From NCBI RefSeq assembly GCF_014645355.1, contig NZ_BMLS01000002.1, positions 798,911 through 862,910 on the forward strand: 64,000 bases of DNA, in the 5' to 3' direction. Of this stretch, positions 37,627 through 48,376 are shown piece by piece. The stretch comes from Bowmanella pacifica (GTDB taxonomy: Bacteria > Pseudomonadota > Gammaproteobacteria > Enterobacterales > Alteromonadaceae). Within the stretch, counting starts at the first letter, position 1. Each line of letters begins with the position of its first letter. The translations under genes and the position numbers were made by a program. Under the pieces are notes generated by a model that saw only the letters and a program-made list of their open reading frames with translations, had not been told where the DNA came from and searched no databases.

Positions 37627-40076
37627 TACATCGCCTTCTTGGTTCGCGTGGTTGCTTGCGCCGTTGCCGGGTCATCCGGCCAGAAATGCTTGGGGTAGCG
37701 TCCTTTCATTTCCTTTTGTACTTCCTTATATGAGCCAGCCCAGAAGCCAGCTAAATCGCGGGTTTTTTGCAGTGGACGCCTGGCGGGCGATAATAGTTCA
37801 ATCACCAATTCAATACGGCCCTCTGCCAGGCGTGGTGTGCTGGCCAAACCATACATTTCCTGCATACGCACAGCCAGGGTAACCTGACCGTCTTCCTGAT
37901 AATCCAGTTTGCAGCGACTGCCACTGGGCACTGTCAGATGAGTCGGTAAGGCGTTATCGATAAGACTCGAACAGTTCCAATCTAAGCGGTTGCGCAGCAA
38001 ACTGACAAAATCCAATGCCTGCAACTGTTTGAAGGTACGCACTTCATCCAAATAAGGTATCAACCAGTCCGCCAGACTGTCCAGCAGCGCATCGTCCGTC
38101 CACTCGGCACGTTCTGGTTGCCCCAGGAATTCACACGCCAGGCGCACACGACGTAAAAATTGCAGGCCAGCTTCACCCAACGGTAGCCATGATACTCCCT
38201 TTTGCGAAAGTAATGACGCCCAGATTTGTCCCAACTGGGCTTTTCCGGGATTAGCCATGACCTCATTGCGCAGCACAATATTACCCAGCTTCAGTAATTT
38301 ACGCGCTCTTATCTGGCCGACATCCTCATGCCAATCACTGCTCAATTGCTCCTCAAATAAATGGCCTGCGCCCTCTTCAATAACCCGCAGCGCAAGTGGC
38401 GCCGTTAACCCGGCGCGAATATCTGCACCGCTGCCAGTTTGAATCAGGTCAGCCACCAGCAGGTATTCATTGGCACACAGCGGGTCACGTTCATCTAGCT
38501 TAACGCCTATTCCTCTGGCGAGCAGATAACGGCCAGCCCCACGGGCTTTGGCAATACGATCAGGAAATGCCAACATCAACAATTGTCCCGCGTCAGCGCT
38601 ATTCAGGTCTGCAGCTAAGGGGCTATCCAGTCGCCTGGCCCAACTTGAGGCGAGTTGCATAATAGGGTCTTGGCGATGGCGCTGTAACCAATCGACGCGT
38701 TCATTGATACACAAGGTATGTGCGTTTTTCAGTGGGTCTTTACTTTCCAATAAGGCCGCCAGAATACAAGCCAAAGTCAATGAACTTGGACCTTGTTGCT
38801 TGGCATGCAACATCATATTCGCCAGACGAGGGTGGCAACCCAACTGACACATGGCTTTACCATGAGAGGTAATACGCCCACCAGCATCCACAGCTTGTAG
38901 TTGCTCCAGCAGTTTCCGCCCTTGGGCAAGTTGAGCCAAACTGGGAGGATCCAACAAGGGCAAGGCCGTAAGTTCTGTGCCCCAGGCTGCAGCTTCCAGC
39001 ATCAGGGGAGCGATATCAGCAAGCAGGACTTGAGGCTGACTCTGAGTGGCCATTCGGGCCTGCTGCTCTTGTCCCCACAGCCGATAACAGATACCCGCTC
39101 CAGTACGCCCAGCCCTTCCTGCCCGCTGTGTGGCTGAGGCCTGTGAAATTCGTTGCGTGTTTAGATGAGTAACGCCCTGGTTTAAGTCAAAACGCGCGAC
39201 CTTTTCCAAACCACAGTCCACCACCTGACTGATATCTTCAATGGTAAGACTAGTTTCAGCTATGTTGGTAGCAAGTACCAACTTTTTCATGCCTGCCGGT
39301 AATGGCGCTACCGCCGCCATTTGTGCTTGCTTACCCAGTTCACCGTATAGACAGTGCAGCCGCACATTGCTATCTAATTGCGATGATAAGAGTTCCGCCA
39401 ACTTGCGAATTTCTCCGGCCCCCGGTAGAAACGCCAGCACCCCGCCCTCCAGGGCTAGGGCCTGACGAATAATATTGGCCATAAAGGGCAGCCATTGCTG
39501 TGCAGAAGGCGGTACATGGTAGTGGTATTCGATCGGAAAACTGCGCCCCTCACTTTGTAAACGGGCAGCATCAGGCAACACAGCTTCCAGCCCCAGTTCG
39601 TCCAAGGTGGCTGACATTACCAGCAAACGTAGGTCGTCTCGTAATGCGGCCTGACTTTCCAGGCACAGGGCCAACGCAAAATCGCTATGCAGGTTGCGTT
39701 CATGAAACTCATCAAAAATCACCACAGCCGTATCTGCAAGCTCCGGATTCTGCTGCAATTTGCGGGTCAGCAGGCCTTCGGTAAGGATTTCCAGGCGAGT
39801 ATTATGGCTGGTTTTACTCTCCCCACGGATTCGATATCCCACGGTCTGCCCCACAGGCTCTCCTAACTGAGACGCCAGATAACCCGCAATGGCACGCACA
39901 GCAACCCGTCTGGGTTGCAGCATCAGGATCTTCTTATTTTTGAATCTAGGGTGTGCCAACAGCCATAGCGGAATAACTGTCGACTTACCAGCACCAGGGG
40001 GAGCACTTAAGATAACGTTACTATGGTCAATCTCTTCAAGTAACCGGGATTTAATACTGACAACGGGCAGGGACAT
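37626..40076 (-). CDS. hrpB: ATP-dependent helicase HrpB
   Basis: 816 residues of the DEAH-box type: Walker A APPGAGKST (25-33), DEFH box near 119, SAT motif, helicase C domain, HA2-type domain and the HrpB-specific C-terminus with the WxxLG-like segments. The biological substrate of HrpB is not well defined. It lies directly upstream of mrcB, as in many gammaproteobacteria, and is divergent from thpR across 265 bases with no other gene. Confidence 0.95.
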   Translation of the reverse strand: MSLPVVSIKSRLLEEIDHSNVILSAPPGAGKSTVIPLWLLAHPRFKNKKILMLQPRRVAVRAIAGYLASQLGEPVGQTVGYRIRGESKTSHNTRLEILTEGLLTRKLQQNPELADTAVVIFDEFHERNLHSDFALALCLESQAALRDDLRLLVMSATLDELGLEAVLPDAARLQSEGRSFPIEYHYHVPPSAQQWLPFMANIIRQALALEGGVLAFLPGAGEIRKLAELLSSQLDSNVRLHCLYGELGKQAQMAAVAPLPAGMKKLVLATNIAETSLTIEDISQVVDCGLEKVARFDLNQGVTHLNTQRISQASATQRAGRAGRTGAGICYRLWGQEQQARMATQSQPQVLLADIAPLMLEAAAWGTELTALPLLDPPSLAQLAQGRKLLEQLQAVDAGGRITSHGKAMCQLGCHPRLANMMLHAKQQGPSSLTLACILAALLESKDPLKNAHTLCINERVDWLQRHRQDPIMQLASSWARRLDSPLAADLNSADAGQLLMLAFPDRIAKARGAGRYLLARGIGVKLDERDPLCANEYLLVADLIQTGSGADIRAGLTAPLALRVIEEGAGHLFEEQLSSDWHEDVGQIRARKLLKLGNIVLRNEVMANPGKAQLGQIWASLLSQKGVSWLPLGEAGLQFLRRVRLACEFLGQPERAEWTDDALLDSLADWLIPYLDEVRTFKQLQALDFVSLLRNRLDWNCSSLIDNALPTHLTVPSGSRCKLDYQEDGQVTLAVRMQEMYGLASTPRLAEGRIELVIELLSPARRPLQKTRDLAGFWAGSYKEVQKEMKGRYPKHFWPDDPATAQATTRTKKAM

Positions 40077-40341
40077 GCTCGGGAGTTCACCTTAGCGATA
40101 GAGTAGCTGGTTCAGTGCCTGACAAACCAAGTAGGTACAACATCTTATCAGCACAAATTGACAACTTGCGTTTAGCGCACGACAACAAGTGCGCAGATTG
40201 TATCATGCCATGTTTCAAGCTGAAGAGCCCCTCGCCTTAGCATTCCCACCCAGCCCCTTTCATAGTAAGGTCACAGCTCAATCACAGGCGGTATTGGTGC
40301 GTAACCGATCCCCTTTAAAGTAAAATGATTAGAGACCCCCT

Positions 40342-40899
40342 ATGCGACTGTTCTTTGGCCTCGACTTTACTGGTCCTGACAAACTGACAATAGATCAATG
40401 GCGTAGCAAGATGCTGCCTCCGCTGGCCCAACAGGTGGCCCCCGCCAACCTGCATATTACCCTGGCATTTCTGGGGGAGACGGCGGACAGCGCTCTTGAA
40501 AGGGTGTATCAGGCTGCTAATCAAGCCTCTGGCCAAAGCTTCAGTTTGCATATAGATCAAACCGGATACTGGTCCAAACCTAAAGTCTATTGGATTGGCC
40601 CTTCGCACATACCAATGGCACTTGATACCTTGGTGTTGCAGTTACGAGATAAACTGAAGCAACAACAAATATCGACAGACAATCGCCCTTATCAGCCACA
40701 TATCAGTTTGTTCCGTAAACTGCGTGAGAATCCCCCCGCACCGCTTTGCGCCCCGGACATGCATATTCAGGTTAAGGAATTTTGCTTATTTGAGTCGCAA
40801 TCTACCGCAACAGGTGTTCGTTACCGGGTCATGGAACGCTGGCCATTAACAGAGCCTGGCTCAATCCGCGAAAAATTGGCCCGGGGGCATTTCCAGTGA
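40342..40899 (+). CDS. thpR: RNA 2',3'-cyclic phosphodiesterase
   Basis: 185 residues with the two HxTx-type motifs of the 2H phosphoesterase family, HITL with His38 and HISL with His120, and the MRLFFGLDF start. The family opens 2',3'-cyclic phosphates on RNA ends and was first described as a 2'-5' RNA ligase. The in vivo role is unclear. No operon partners. Confidence 0.92.
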   Translation: MRLFFGLDFTGPDKLTIDQWRSKMLPPLAQQVAPANLHITLAFLGETADSALERVYQAANQASGQSFSLHIDQTGYWSKPKVYWIGPSHIPMALDTLVLQLRDKLKQQQISTDNRPYQPHISLFRKLRENPPAPLCAPDMHIQVKEFCLFESQSTATGVRYRVMERWPLTEPGSIREKLARGHFQ

Positions 40900-41046
40900 C
40901 ATCTAGCAGCTACGGGCAGACAGCCCTATTTGAGTATATTTTTGTTCAAATCCAGCCTCTTTCGATGACAACATCCTAAAAATGCCGCTTTTACCCCGCC
41001 TTGCCAACTGGTATAACGTGAGCCAAGCAAACTGAAGGATGCAGCC

Positions 41047-41901
41047 ATGCAACAAACTTTTCGCCTCGTTATTGATTGTCCGGACCAAGTCGGCTTAGTG
41101 GCCGCCGTGAGTCAATTTTTGGCGGGGCATAACGCCACCATAGTAGAAGCCAGTCACCATACCGATCTGCAAACAGGGCGCTTCTTTATGCGTCACGAAA
41201 TTAGGGCCGACTCACTCCCGCTAAGCCTGGAAGCATTTCGCTCGGTATTTAGCCCTTTGGCCGAACAGTATCAGATGAACTGGCGCCTTACGGACTCACA
41301 CCGCAAGCAAAAAGTGGCGTTACTGGCTAGCCACGAGTCCCATTGTTTAATTGACTTACTGCATCGTTGGCATACCAATGAGTTGTATTGTGACATTCCC
41401 TGCATTATCGCCAACCACCCTCATATGCAGCAGTTTGCTGACTGGTATAACGTGCCTTTTCATTGGGTGGATTTCCAAACGTTGGGCAAGGAAAAGGCCT
41501 TTGAGGAAATTCAGAACCTGCTTCATCACTATCAGGCTGATCTCACCGTTTTAGCCCGATTTATGCAGATTCTACCCAATCAGCTTTGCGAAGCATTGGC
41601 GGGTAAAGCTATTAATATCCATCACAGCTTTTTACCTTCGTTTGCCGGGGCCAAGCCCTATCAGCAAGCCTATGACAGGGGCGTTAAACTTATTGGTGCC
41701 ACCTGTCACTATGTCACCTCAGATCTCGATGAAGGCCCAATTATCGAGCAGGAAGTCATGCGTATCAGCCACAGTGACTCAGCAGCCGATATGGTGCGCA
41801 AAGGTAAGAATTGTGAAAAACAGGCACTGGCTAACGGTGTTCGTTATCACCTTGAAGACAGAGTGATCATCCACCAGCACAAAACTGTGGTGTTTGCCTG
41901 A
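41047..41901 (+). CDS. purU: Formyltetrahydrofolate deformylase
   Basis: 284 residues: N-terminal ACT domain (about 5-80) and a formyltransferase-like catalytic domain (about 88-275) with the residues Asn190, His192 (INIHHSFLPSF) and Asp228. It hydrolyses 10-formyl-tetrahydrofolate to formate and tetrahydrofolate, balancing one-carbon pools; the ACT domain usually responds to glycine or methionine in this family. A weak stem follows the gene. Confidence 0.96.
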   Translation: MQQTFRLVIDCPDQVGLVAAVSQFLAGHNATIVEASHHTDLQTGRFFMRHEIRADSLPLSLEAFRSVFSPLAEQYQMNWRLTDSHRKQKVALLASHESHCLIDLLHRWHTNELYCDIPCIIANHPHMQQFADWYNVPFHWVDFQTLGKEKAFEEIQNLLHHYQADLTVLARFMQILPNQLCEALAGKAINIHHSFLPSFAGAKPYQQAYDRGVKLIGATCHYVTSDLDEGPIIEQEVMRISHSDSAADMVRKGKNCEKQALANGVRYHLEDRVIIHQHKTVVFA

Positions 41902-41916
41902 CGTGAATAAGGTCTC

Positions 41917-41936
41917 GCCCTGCCTGATGGCAGGGC
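41917..41936 (+). terminator. Weak terminator-like hairpin after purU
   Basis: GCCCTGCC, loop TGAT, GGCAGGGC; then TTGCTCTCTC, which is T-rich but not a clean T-run. It lies between the convergent purU and DUF3137 genes. Confidence 0.55.
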
Positions 41937-41948
41937 TTGCTCTCTCAT

Positions 41949-43013
41949 CTAAAGCGACGAAGAATATCTATCCACGGCCTGATTTCTAGCCGCCAGATAA
42001 TCCAGCTTAAGCTGTTTAATCAGCCCGGTGATCATCGCCAGCTCTTGCTCCAGTAGCGGCAATTTATCCAAATCATAAGCCGATACATTCAAGTCAGCGG
42101 TATCCAGCAGGTCGCCAAAATAGGAAATCATCAGCAGTACCTGATCGCCCTTAAACTCACAGCTCAGACCCGAGCCCTTGGCCCGTGCTCGAAACAGAGT
42201 ATCTAACGCCAGTAAGCGCTCCATCATGGCAGGAGAAAGCAAATAACGGGCATACTGCTGGTCTGTACTGCTAACCTCAAAACGCTTCTCAAACTCAGGG
42301 TTTTCCAGTGCCACTTTACGTCTGGCCATAGAGGCCGCAAACATATTGCCAAGCTTTCCGTAGTCCATCCCTACCACAGTGTGGCCACTTAATTGAAATG
42401 GCAGCTTGAGTACCACTGCCCCGCCTCGAAATACCGTGGTAGAAGATTTGTGCCCTTTACGCTCCAGTTTCAACTCACAAAATTCAAACTCGATGTCTTC
42501 AACCTTGCCGCTAATATAGTCTTCATGCGACTTACGGGAAAAAGACGGCATGGTATCCAGTGTCTGCACACCATCAATATCAATACAGCCTTTTTCATCG
42601 TAACGAAAATCGCCAAAGGCCTTTACTAATACAGGCATCAACATTTGTTTATAATGCTTGCGGTACTGCATTTCAGGATAAATGACCCAAATAGCTAGGC
42701 CTGCCGCCACAAAAAGCACACTAATATGTAAGTCACCACTGGCCAGATACAACAGATCCCATATCAGGGCGGGTAACCACAAAATCCACCCCAGCCGTAA
42801 TGCCCATTTTTTATTGCGCGTTTTAGTGGCCAGCTTTTCCAGCCGAAAAGCTTCCAATGGTGCCAATAAGGGTTTCACATCGGATTCAATTAGCGCTTTA
42901 AATTCGTCCGATAGAGGTGTGTCTACTTCAACATGTCGTTTAAAGGCGGAACCATCTGCCAATTGACGGATAGCAACACCAGCCTGTTGAAAGGTATGAA
43001 GAAAATTACTCAT
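41949..43013 (-). CDS. DUF3137 membrane protein
   Basis: 354 residues. Two hydrophobic segments (about 73-92 and 95-113) sit in the N-terminal third; the C-terminal part is soluble and mixed alpha-beta, with the FCELKLERKG and FRGGAVVLKLPF stretches of DUF3137. Function unknown. It overlaps lemA by 4 bases (43010-43013), a pairing seen elsewhere, suggesting a shared membrane complex. Confidence 0.8.
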   Translation of the reverse strand: MSNFLHTFQQAGVAIRQLADGSAFKRHVEVDTPLSDEFKALIESDVKPLLAPLEAFRLEKLATKTRNKKWALRLGWILWLPALIWDLLYLASGDLHISVLFVAAGLAIWVIYPEMQYRKHYKQMLMPVLVKAFGDFRYDEKGCIDIDGVQTLDTMPSFSRKSHEDYISGKVEDIEFEFCELKLERKGHKSSTTVFRGGAVVLKLPFQLSGHTVVGMDYGKLGNMFAASMARRKVALENPEFEKRFEVSSTDQQYARYLLSPAMMERLLALDTLFRARAKGSGLSCEFKGDQVLLMISYFGDLLDTADLNVSAYDLDKLPLLEQELAMITGLIKQLKLDYLAARNQAVDRYSSSL

Positions 43014-43576
43014 GATTTCAGGAAGCTATCGGCATCAACAGGCTTGCGGTCAGCTTCAACCACCTCAAAAAATGGCATAGGCGATAAGCCCAGCATGGCA
43101 GCAATTAAATTGCCGGGGAATATCTGAATGGCATCACGATAGCTTTTACCGGCCGCATTGTAACTGCGTCTGGCGGCGGAAATATGCTCCTCCACGTCGG
43201 CGTATACCCGCTGGGCTTCCAACATATTTTGCTGTGATTTCAGCTCGGGATAATTTTCCACTGCCACCAGCAAGCTACCCATTTTCTGTGATAAGTCGGC
43301 CTCCAAGGCAAAGCGCTCTGATTGAGCGGCTTGTCCTGAGGCTTTCAAAACTTCGGTACGCAATCGGGTGATATCTTCCAGTAAGGTTTTTTCATGCTGC
43401 ATAAAACTGGCTGCTATCTTCAGAATATTGGGAATTAAGTCAGTACGCTTCTTGAGCTGCACATCTATCCCTGAAAAAGCTTCCTGAGCAGCGTTACGAC
43501 GAGAAATAATTGAGGCATACCAGACATATAAAAGAACCAGCGGGATTGCCAACATGGCAATGGTCGTCCAAGTCAT
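43010..43576 (-). CDS. lemA: LemA family protein
   Basis: 188 residues from the ATG at 43576, which has AAGGAG 8 bases upstream; the open frame extends ten codons further without support. One N-terminal membrane helix (about 3-21) is followed by the LemA helical domain with the hallmark RRNAAQEAFSGIDVQLKKR, DLIPN and YNAAGKSYRDAIQIFPGN segments. The function is unknown. Confidence 0.9.
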   Translation of the reverse strand: MTWTTIAMLAIPLVLLYVWYASIISRRNAAQEAFSGIDVQLKKRTDLIPNILKIAASFMQHEKTLLEDITRLRTEVLKASGQAAQSERFALEADLSQKMGSLLVAVENYPELKSQQNMLEAQRVYADVEEHISAARRSYNAAGKSYRDAIQIFPGNLIAAMLGLSPMPFFEVVEADRKPVDADSFLKS

Positions 43577-43651
43577 AACTACACTCCTTTGAATTGGATG
43601 AAACAAAAGATTATTTGTTCTTTCACATGCGGGTCAAGACTTTTCCCCAAC

Positions 43652-43672
43652 AAAAAAGGGGCGATGCCCCTT
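43652..43672 (-). terminator. Terminator of pntAB
   Basis: On the minus strand AAGGGGC, loop ATC, GCCCCTT followed by more T (reading 43672 down to 43652). It lies 15 bases past the pntB stop. Confidence 0.85.
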
Positions 43673-43686
43673 CCTGCCCTAGTAAA

Positions 43687-45060
43687 TTACAATGCTTTAA
43701 AGATGGCCTCCACTGAGGCTTTGGCATCGCCGAACAGCATAGCGGTATTGTCTTTAAAGAACAGTGGATTCTGCACGCCAGCGTAGCCGGTATTCATGGA
43801 ACGCTTAAATACGATAACCTTACGCGCTTTCCAGACTTCTAATACCGGCATACCCGCGATAGGACTACCAGGGTCTTCTGCTGCAGCGGGATTGACGGTG
43901 TCATTGGCACCTATCACCAGCACCACATCGGTTGATGCAAAATCCTCATTGATTTCATCCATTTCCAGAACAATGTCGTAAGGCACTTTCGCCTCGGCGA
44001 GTAATACATTCATATGCCCAGGCAAACGCCCCGCCACAGGATGAATCCCAAAACGCACCTCAACACCCATGCCGCGAAGCTTCTCGGTCATTTCATACAC
44101 GGGATATTGTGCCTGGGCGACCGCCATACCATAGCCTGGCGTAATGATCACTGAACTGGCTTCTTTAAGCAGTTCGGCCACCTCTTCAGCCTGGATTTCC
44201 CGATATTCGCCCATCTCTTCGTCACCGGAAGACAGGCCGTCGGTACCAAATCCACCGGCAATCACGCTGATAAAAGAGCGGTTCATGGCCTTGCACATAA
44301 TGTACGACAGAATAGCCCCGGAACTTCCCACTAAGGCACCGGTAACAATCAACAAATCATTGGAGAGCATAAAACCGGCCGCCGCGGCCGCCCAGCCCGA
44401 GTAGGAGTTCAGCATAGACACCACTACCGGCATATCCGCACCGCCAATGGATGCCACCAGATGCCAGCCAAACGCCAGTGCGATGAAGGTTACTAATAAC
44501 AACGCTAAGGCAGAGCCCTGGGCACTAACAAAATGCGAGAGCAGTAAAACAGACACCAGCACAGCGGCTAAATTCAGTTTATGACGGTGAGGAAGCATCA
44601 TGGGCTTGGAAGAGAAAATCCCCTTCAGCTTACCAAATGCCACAATTGAGCCAGTAAAAGTGACAGCACCGATAAATACGCCGAGAAAGATCTCCACCAA
44701 ATGAATACTTAACATGGCCCCATACAAAGGTGGATGATCGATATAAGTGTTATATCCTACTAATACCGCCGCCAACCCTACAAAGCTGTGCAGTATAGCC
44801 ACCAATTCCGGCATCTGGGTCATCTCTACCTTGCGTGCCAGATGCATGCCAATAGCCCCACCGGTCACCATGGCCAACACAATCCAGCCCAACCCTGCGG
44901 ATGTCGGGCTGAAAATAGTTGCCAGTAACGCAATGGTCATACCCGCCATACCGAAATAGTTACCGGCTTTGGCACTTTCCTGTTTAGACAGCCCCGCCAG
45001 ACTCAATATAAACAGCAGGGCGGCAATGATATAGGCGGCTTGTACTAATCCTGCAGACAT
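43687..45060 (-). CDS. pntB: NAD(P) transhydrogenase subunit beta
   Basis: 457 residues: about eight or nine membrane helices (1-260) and the cytoplasmic NADP-binding domain dIII (about 285-457) with the [10 protein letters not shown] fingerprint and the NDTVNPAA loop. With PntA it couples hydride transfer between NADH and NADP+ to proton flow across the inner membrane. The ATG directly abuts the pntA stop. Confidence 0.97.
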   Translation of the reverse strand: MSAGLVQAAYIIAALLFILSLAGLSKQESAKAGNYFGMAGMTIALLATIFSPTSAGLGWIVLAMVTGGAIGMHLARKVEMTQMPELVAILHSFVGLAAVLVGYNTYIDHPPLYGAMLSIHLVEIFLGVFIGAVTFTGSIVAFGKLKGIFSSKPMMLPHRHKLNLAAVLVSVLLLSHFVSAQGSALALLLVTFIALAFGWHLVASIGGADMPVVVSMLNSYSGWAAAAAGFMLSNDLLIVTGALVGSSGAILSYIMCKAMNRSFISVIAGGFGTDGLSSGDEEMGEYREIQAEEVAELLKEASSVIITPGYGMAVAQAQYPVYEMTEKLRGMGVEVRFGIHPVAGRLPGHMNVLLAEAKVPYDIVLEMDEINEDFASTDVVLVIGANDTVNPAAAEDPGSPIAGMPVLEVWKARKVIVFKRSMNTGYAGVQNPLFFKDNTAMLFGDAKASVEAIFKAL

Positions 45061-46620
45061 TTACTTGCCCCCCTTACGAAACATCTCCAACATTCGCTTG
45101 GTCACCGTAAAGCCACCAAAGATATTGATACTGGCGATTAACACGGCAATAAAGGACAGGAAAGTCACCAGCCCATCCCCCTGACCTATCTGTAACAATG
45201 CCCCCACCACGATAATCCCCGAAATCGCATTGGTAACCGACATCAAGGGGGTGTGCAGCGCATGAGTCACGTTCCACACCACGTAGTACCCCACCACACA
45301 CGCCAGCACAAATACCGTAAAATGCGATAAAAACTCAGGCGGTGCACTGCTGGCCAACCAAGCGAATAAGCTGGCCGCGATCGCCATCAGCAGATATTTA
45401 CGTTTCGGATCCATTGGCTTTTGATCTGTCTTAGCTTTTATCTGCTGCGGCTTCACTTTAGGCTGCGCCGATACCTTAATAGGCGGGGCTGGCCAGGTCA
45501 CTTCGCCGTCTTTAACGACGGTAACAGCGCGGATCACTACATCTTCAAAATCCACTGCGATCTGACCGTCCTTGTCTTTGCATAACAGCTTGGCCAGGTT
45601 AATCAGGTTGGTTGCGTATAGCTGTGAGGACTGAGTAGGCAGGCGACCGGTCATATCTGTGTAGCCAATGACTTTTACACCACCTGGTGTTGTAACTAGC
45701 TTATCGGCCTTAGTGTAAGCACAGTTGCCACCATTAGCCGCAGCAAGATCCACCACCACACTGCCGGGTTTCATGCTGTCGATCATTGCTTTACTGATCA
45801 ACTTAGGCGCCGGCTTTCCAGGGATCAGTGCCGTCGTAATGATGATGTCCACCTCTTTAGCCTGTTCGGCATACAAACGCTCAGCGGCCTGATTAAACTC
45901 ATCGCTAGTTTCTTTTGCGTAACCATCGCTGCTTTGTTCCATGCCTTTGACATCGACTTCCAGAAACTCAGCGCCCATACTCTGAACCTGCTCTTTCACT
46001 TCGGGACGTACATCAAAAGCTCTCACTATAGCGCCCAGACTGCCCGCTGCGCCTATAGCCGCTAAACCAGCCACCCCAGCCCCCGCCACGAGTATCTTGG
46101 CAGGCGGTACCTTACCGGCTGCGGTAATTTGCCCGGTAAAAAAGCGCCCAAACTCATGGGCGGCTTCCACCACAGCACGGTAACCGGCAATATTTGCCAT
46201 AGAGCTCAGCGCATCCAGTGACTGAGCGCGGGAAATTCGTGGTACGGCATCCATTGCCAGCACATTAACCTGTTTCTCGGCTAGGGTAGCCAACAGCTCA
46301 GGATGCTGAGCAGGCCAGATAAAGCTGACAATAGTGCTCCCGGCTTTAACCAACTCAAATTCGTCTATCCTTTTGCGGCCGTTTTTCATCGGCGCATTGA
46401 CCTTAAAAATGATATCGGCCTGCCAAATTTCTTCCCTGCTGGCGAGCCTTGCCCCAGCATCGGCATAGGCTTGGTCGGTAAAGCTGGCCAATTCTCCCGC
46501 GCCGGATTCAACCACCACGTCAAAGCCAAGCTTTAATAACTGCTCTACCGTCTTGGGAGTCGCGGCTACGCGGGTTTCATGAGTAAGGATTTCTTTGGGT
46601 ACGCCGATGAGCATGGGCAT
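45061..46620 (-). CDS. pntA: NAD(P) transhydrogenase subunit alpha
   Basis: 519 residues, one polypeptide form as in E. coli: NAD-binding dI (about 1-385) with the [18 protein letters not shown] fingerprint and the mobile-loop segment [12 protein letters not shown], then four membrane helices (about 410-510). It feeds NADPH demand, including that of GltBD in this window. It heads the pntAB operon on the minus strand. Confidence 0.97.
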   Translation of the reverse strand: MPMLIGVPKEILTHETRVAATPKTVEQLLKLGFDVVVESGAGELASFTDQAYADAGARLASREEIWQADIIFKVNAPMKNGRKRIDEFELVKAGSTIVSFIWPAQHPELLATLAEKQVNVLAMDAVPRISRAQSLDALSSMANIAGYRAVVEAAHEFGRFFTGQITAAGKVPPAKILVAGAGVAGLAAIGAAGSLGAIVRAFDVRPEVKEQVQSMGAEFLEVDVKGMEQSSDGYAKETSDEFNQAAERLYAEQAKEVDIIITTALIPGKPAPKLISKAMIDSMKPGSVVVDLAAANGGNCAYTKADKLVTTPGGVKVIGYTDMTGRLPTQSSQLYATNLINLAKLLCKDKDGQIAVDFEDVVIRAVTVVKDGEVTWPAPPIKVSAQPKVKPQQIKAKTDQKPMDPKRKYLLMAIAASLFAWLASSAPPEFLSHFTVFVLACVVGYYVVWNVTHALHTPLMSVTNAISGIIVVGALLQIGQGDGLVTFLSFIAVLIASINIFGGFTVTKRMLEMFRKGGK

Positions 46621-46763
46621 TCCTTGTTCACTTTGCCGATTATTTAACCATCAGTTCTACCGAAGGACGTTAAGCTAATCAATCTTTTTTTATAGGTAGG
46701 AATAGTTAACTAAACAGCGTCAATGAAAGGAAAAAGCGCGCTCAACCTGAATAAGGATAATAC

Positions 46764-47324
46764 TTAGAATGTCACCGAATAAGACAAGTGCAGCTGGGTT
46801 TCCCTGAAGTTTTCGCCATCCTGGCGCCCAGAATCAAATCGGTTCTGATACTCAACCCCCTTTAGGGTCAACAGTAAGGTCTGTTGCTCAGCCAGCGCCA
46901 CCTGGGCATTCACTAACCACCCTTGCCGACTGCCTAATGGAATAGCGCGAGACTGACTCAGCGACAACTCTCCAGCATGCGCCAGTTGCCAGCCAAATCC
47001 CACAGATACATCTTCGGCAAATCTGAATTGCGGTACCACTGAAAAAGCCAGTTCAGAAATACGGTGGCTATTGGGGCAAGCAGAAAGGGTTTTGTCCACT
47101 TTACTAACCTGAAAAGAAAACTGCATATCTTCATTTACCGCTTGTTGCCATTCAACTTGCTGCTGACGGTAGCGATAAAAGTCCACATGCCCGGACTCCC
47201 AGCGCTGGTAACTAAGCGCTCTATCAGACTGTAGCCAATCCTCGCCGAATCCACTGGTGTCCGAGAGCTCGGCAACCGCCGTGCTAGTGAGCAAACTGAG
47301 CAATAACAATTTGTACCTATGCAT
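46764..47324 (-). CDS. Probable outer-membrane or periplasmic protein, unknown family
   Basis: 186 residues from the ATG at 47324 (MHRYK), with a signal peptide ending near AVAE (about residue 20). The mature part is rich in alternating polar-hydrophobic strands (FSFQVSKV, LAFSVVPQF, SVGFGWQLA, WLVNAQVAL, TLLLTLKGVEY) and ends in LSYSVTF with a terminal Phe, the usual signature of outer-membrane beta barrels. I do not recognise the family. It stands where the spc operon would be expected after the S10 operon. Confidence 0.65.
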   Translation of the reverse strand: MHRYKLLLLSLLTSTAVAELSDTSGFGEDWLQSDRALSYQRWESGHVDFYRYRQQQVEWQQAVNEDMQFSFQVSKVDKTLSACPNSHRISELAFSVVPQFRFAEDVSVGFGWQLAHAGELSLSQSRAIPLGSRQGWLVNAQVALAEQQTLLLTLKGVEYQNRFDSGRQDGENFRETQLHLSYSVTF

Positions 47325-47466
47325 GAGCCCAACCTTCACCTCAGGGAATGAGGTTCAAGCATAGCTTGCTTCAGATCTCGAATAGGTAAGCGAAGTTATA
47401 CCTGATTATCTTTTAAGCAGCAGATGACCGAAAGCAGGAAGACAATAAGGAGAGATTCAGACATAA

Positions 47467-47490
47467 AAAAAGCGCCCTAAGGCGCTTTTT
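47467..47490. terminator. Terminator closing the S10 operon after rpsQ
   Basis: AAAAAGCGCC, loop CTAA, GGCGCTTTTT; T-runs lie on both sides so it works on both strands. It begins 19 bases after the rpsQ stop on the minus strand. Confidence 0.9.
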
Positions 47491-47508
47491 AACAAAATCC
47501 TAAGAGGT

Positions 47509-47769
47509 TTACACCTCGGTGGATTTCTCAACAACGGTAACCAAAGTGAAGGTCTTTGTCTTAGACAAAGGACGACACTCTCTTACAGTGACGATATCGC
47601 CAATGCTGCACTCGTTGTTTTCATCATGTGCATGCAGTTTAGTAGTACGCTTGATGAATTTACCGTAAATCGGGTGTTTCACCTTGCGCTCAATAGCGAC
47701 AGTGATGGACTTGTCCATTTTGTTGCTAATGACACGGCCCTGCAGTGTACGTGTATTTTTTTCAGTCAT
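47509..47769 (-). CDS. rpsQ: Small-subunit ribosomal protein uS17
   Basis: 86 residues. The [28 protein letters not shown] and [11 protein letters not shown] segments identify S17, a primary 16S rRNA binder. It is the last gene of this S10 operon and overlaps the rpmC stop (TAATG). A terminator follows at once, so rplN and the rest of the spc operon are not co-transcribed here. Confidence 0.98.
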   Translation of the reverse strand: MTEKNTRTLQGRVISNKMDKSITVAIERKVKHPIYGKFIKRTTKLHAHDENNECSIGDIVTVRECRPLSKTKTFTLVTVVEKSTEV

Positions 47770-47960
47770 TAGGCACCTGCCTTCTGAGTCAGAATGGTTT
47801 TAACACGCGCAATGCTGCGACGCACTGATTTCAACTGGTGAGATTTTTCCAGCTGACCTGTGCTGTGTTGCATGCGCAGGTTGAACTGTTCGCGCAGCAG
47901 GTTCAGCAGCTCTGCGTTCAGCTCTTCTACGCTTTTGTCTTTCAGTTCAGTAGCTTTCAT
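47769..47960 (-). CDS. rpmC: Large-subunit ribosomal protein uL29
   Basis: 63 residues, the usual size. L29 is a helical protein near the exit tunnel that helps bind signal recognition particle and trigger factor. Motifs: [18 protein letters not shown] and [11 protein letters not shown]. The start overlaps the rplP stop (TAATG) and the stop overlaps the rpsQ start in the same way. Confidence 0.98.
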   Translation of the reverse strand: MKATELKDKSVEELNAELLNLLREQFNLRMQHSTGQLEKSHQLKSVRRSIARVKTILTQKAGA

Positions 47961-48373
47961 TACATCACCGTCCGAGTTACAAAGGTTGTCTTGAAGGGCA
48001 ACTTAGCAGCAGCCAGTGAGAATGCTTCACGAGCCAGCTCTTCAGAAACGCCTTCGATTTCGTAAAGTACGCGACCAGGCTGGATCTGACATACCCAGTA
48101 TTCAACGTTACCCTTACCTTTACCCTGACGAACCTCAAGAGGCTTTTCAGTGATTGGCTTATCGGGGAATACGCGGATCCAGATCTTACCTTGACGCTTA
48201 ACGTGACGAGTCAGGGCACGACGAGCAGCTTCGATTTGACGAGCAGTCATGCGACCACGGCCAGTGGCTTTTAAGCCGAAAGTACCGAAGCTTACCTTAC
48301 CGCCTGCAATTGCCAGACCGCGGTTACGACCTTTGTGCTGCTTACGGAATTTCGTACGTTTTGGTTGTAACAT
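47960..48373 (-). CDS. rplP: Large-subunit ribosomal protein uL16
   Basis: 137 residues. L16 organises the A-site region of 23S rRNA. The [17 protein letters not shown] start and the conserved Arg in the [12 protein letters not shown] region are present. It follows rpsC after 3 bases. Confidence 0.98.
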   Translation of the reverse strand: MLQPKRTKFRKQHKGRNRGLAIAGGKVSFGTFGLKATGRGRMTARQIEAARRALTRHVKRQGKIWIRVFPDKPITEKPLEVRQGKGKGNVEYWVCQIQPGRVLYEIEGVSEELAREAFSLAAAKLPFKTTFVTRTVM

Positions 48374-48376
48374 CTC

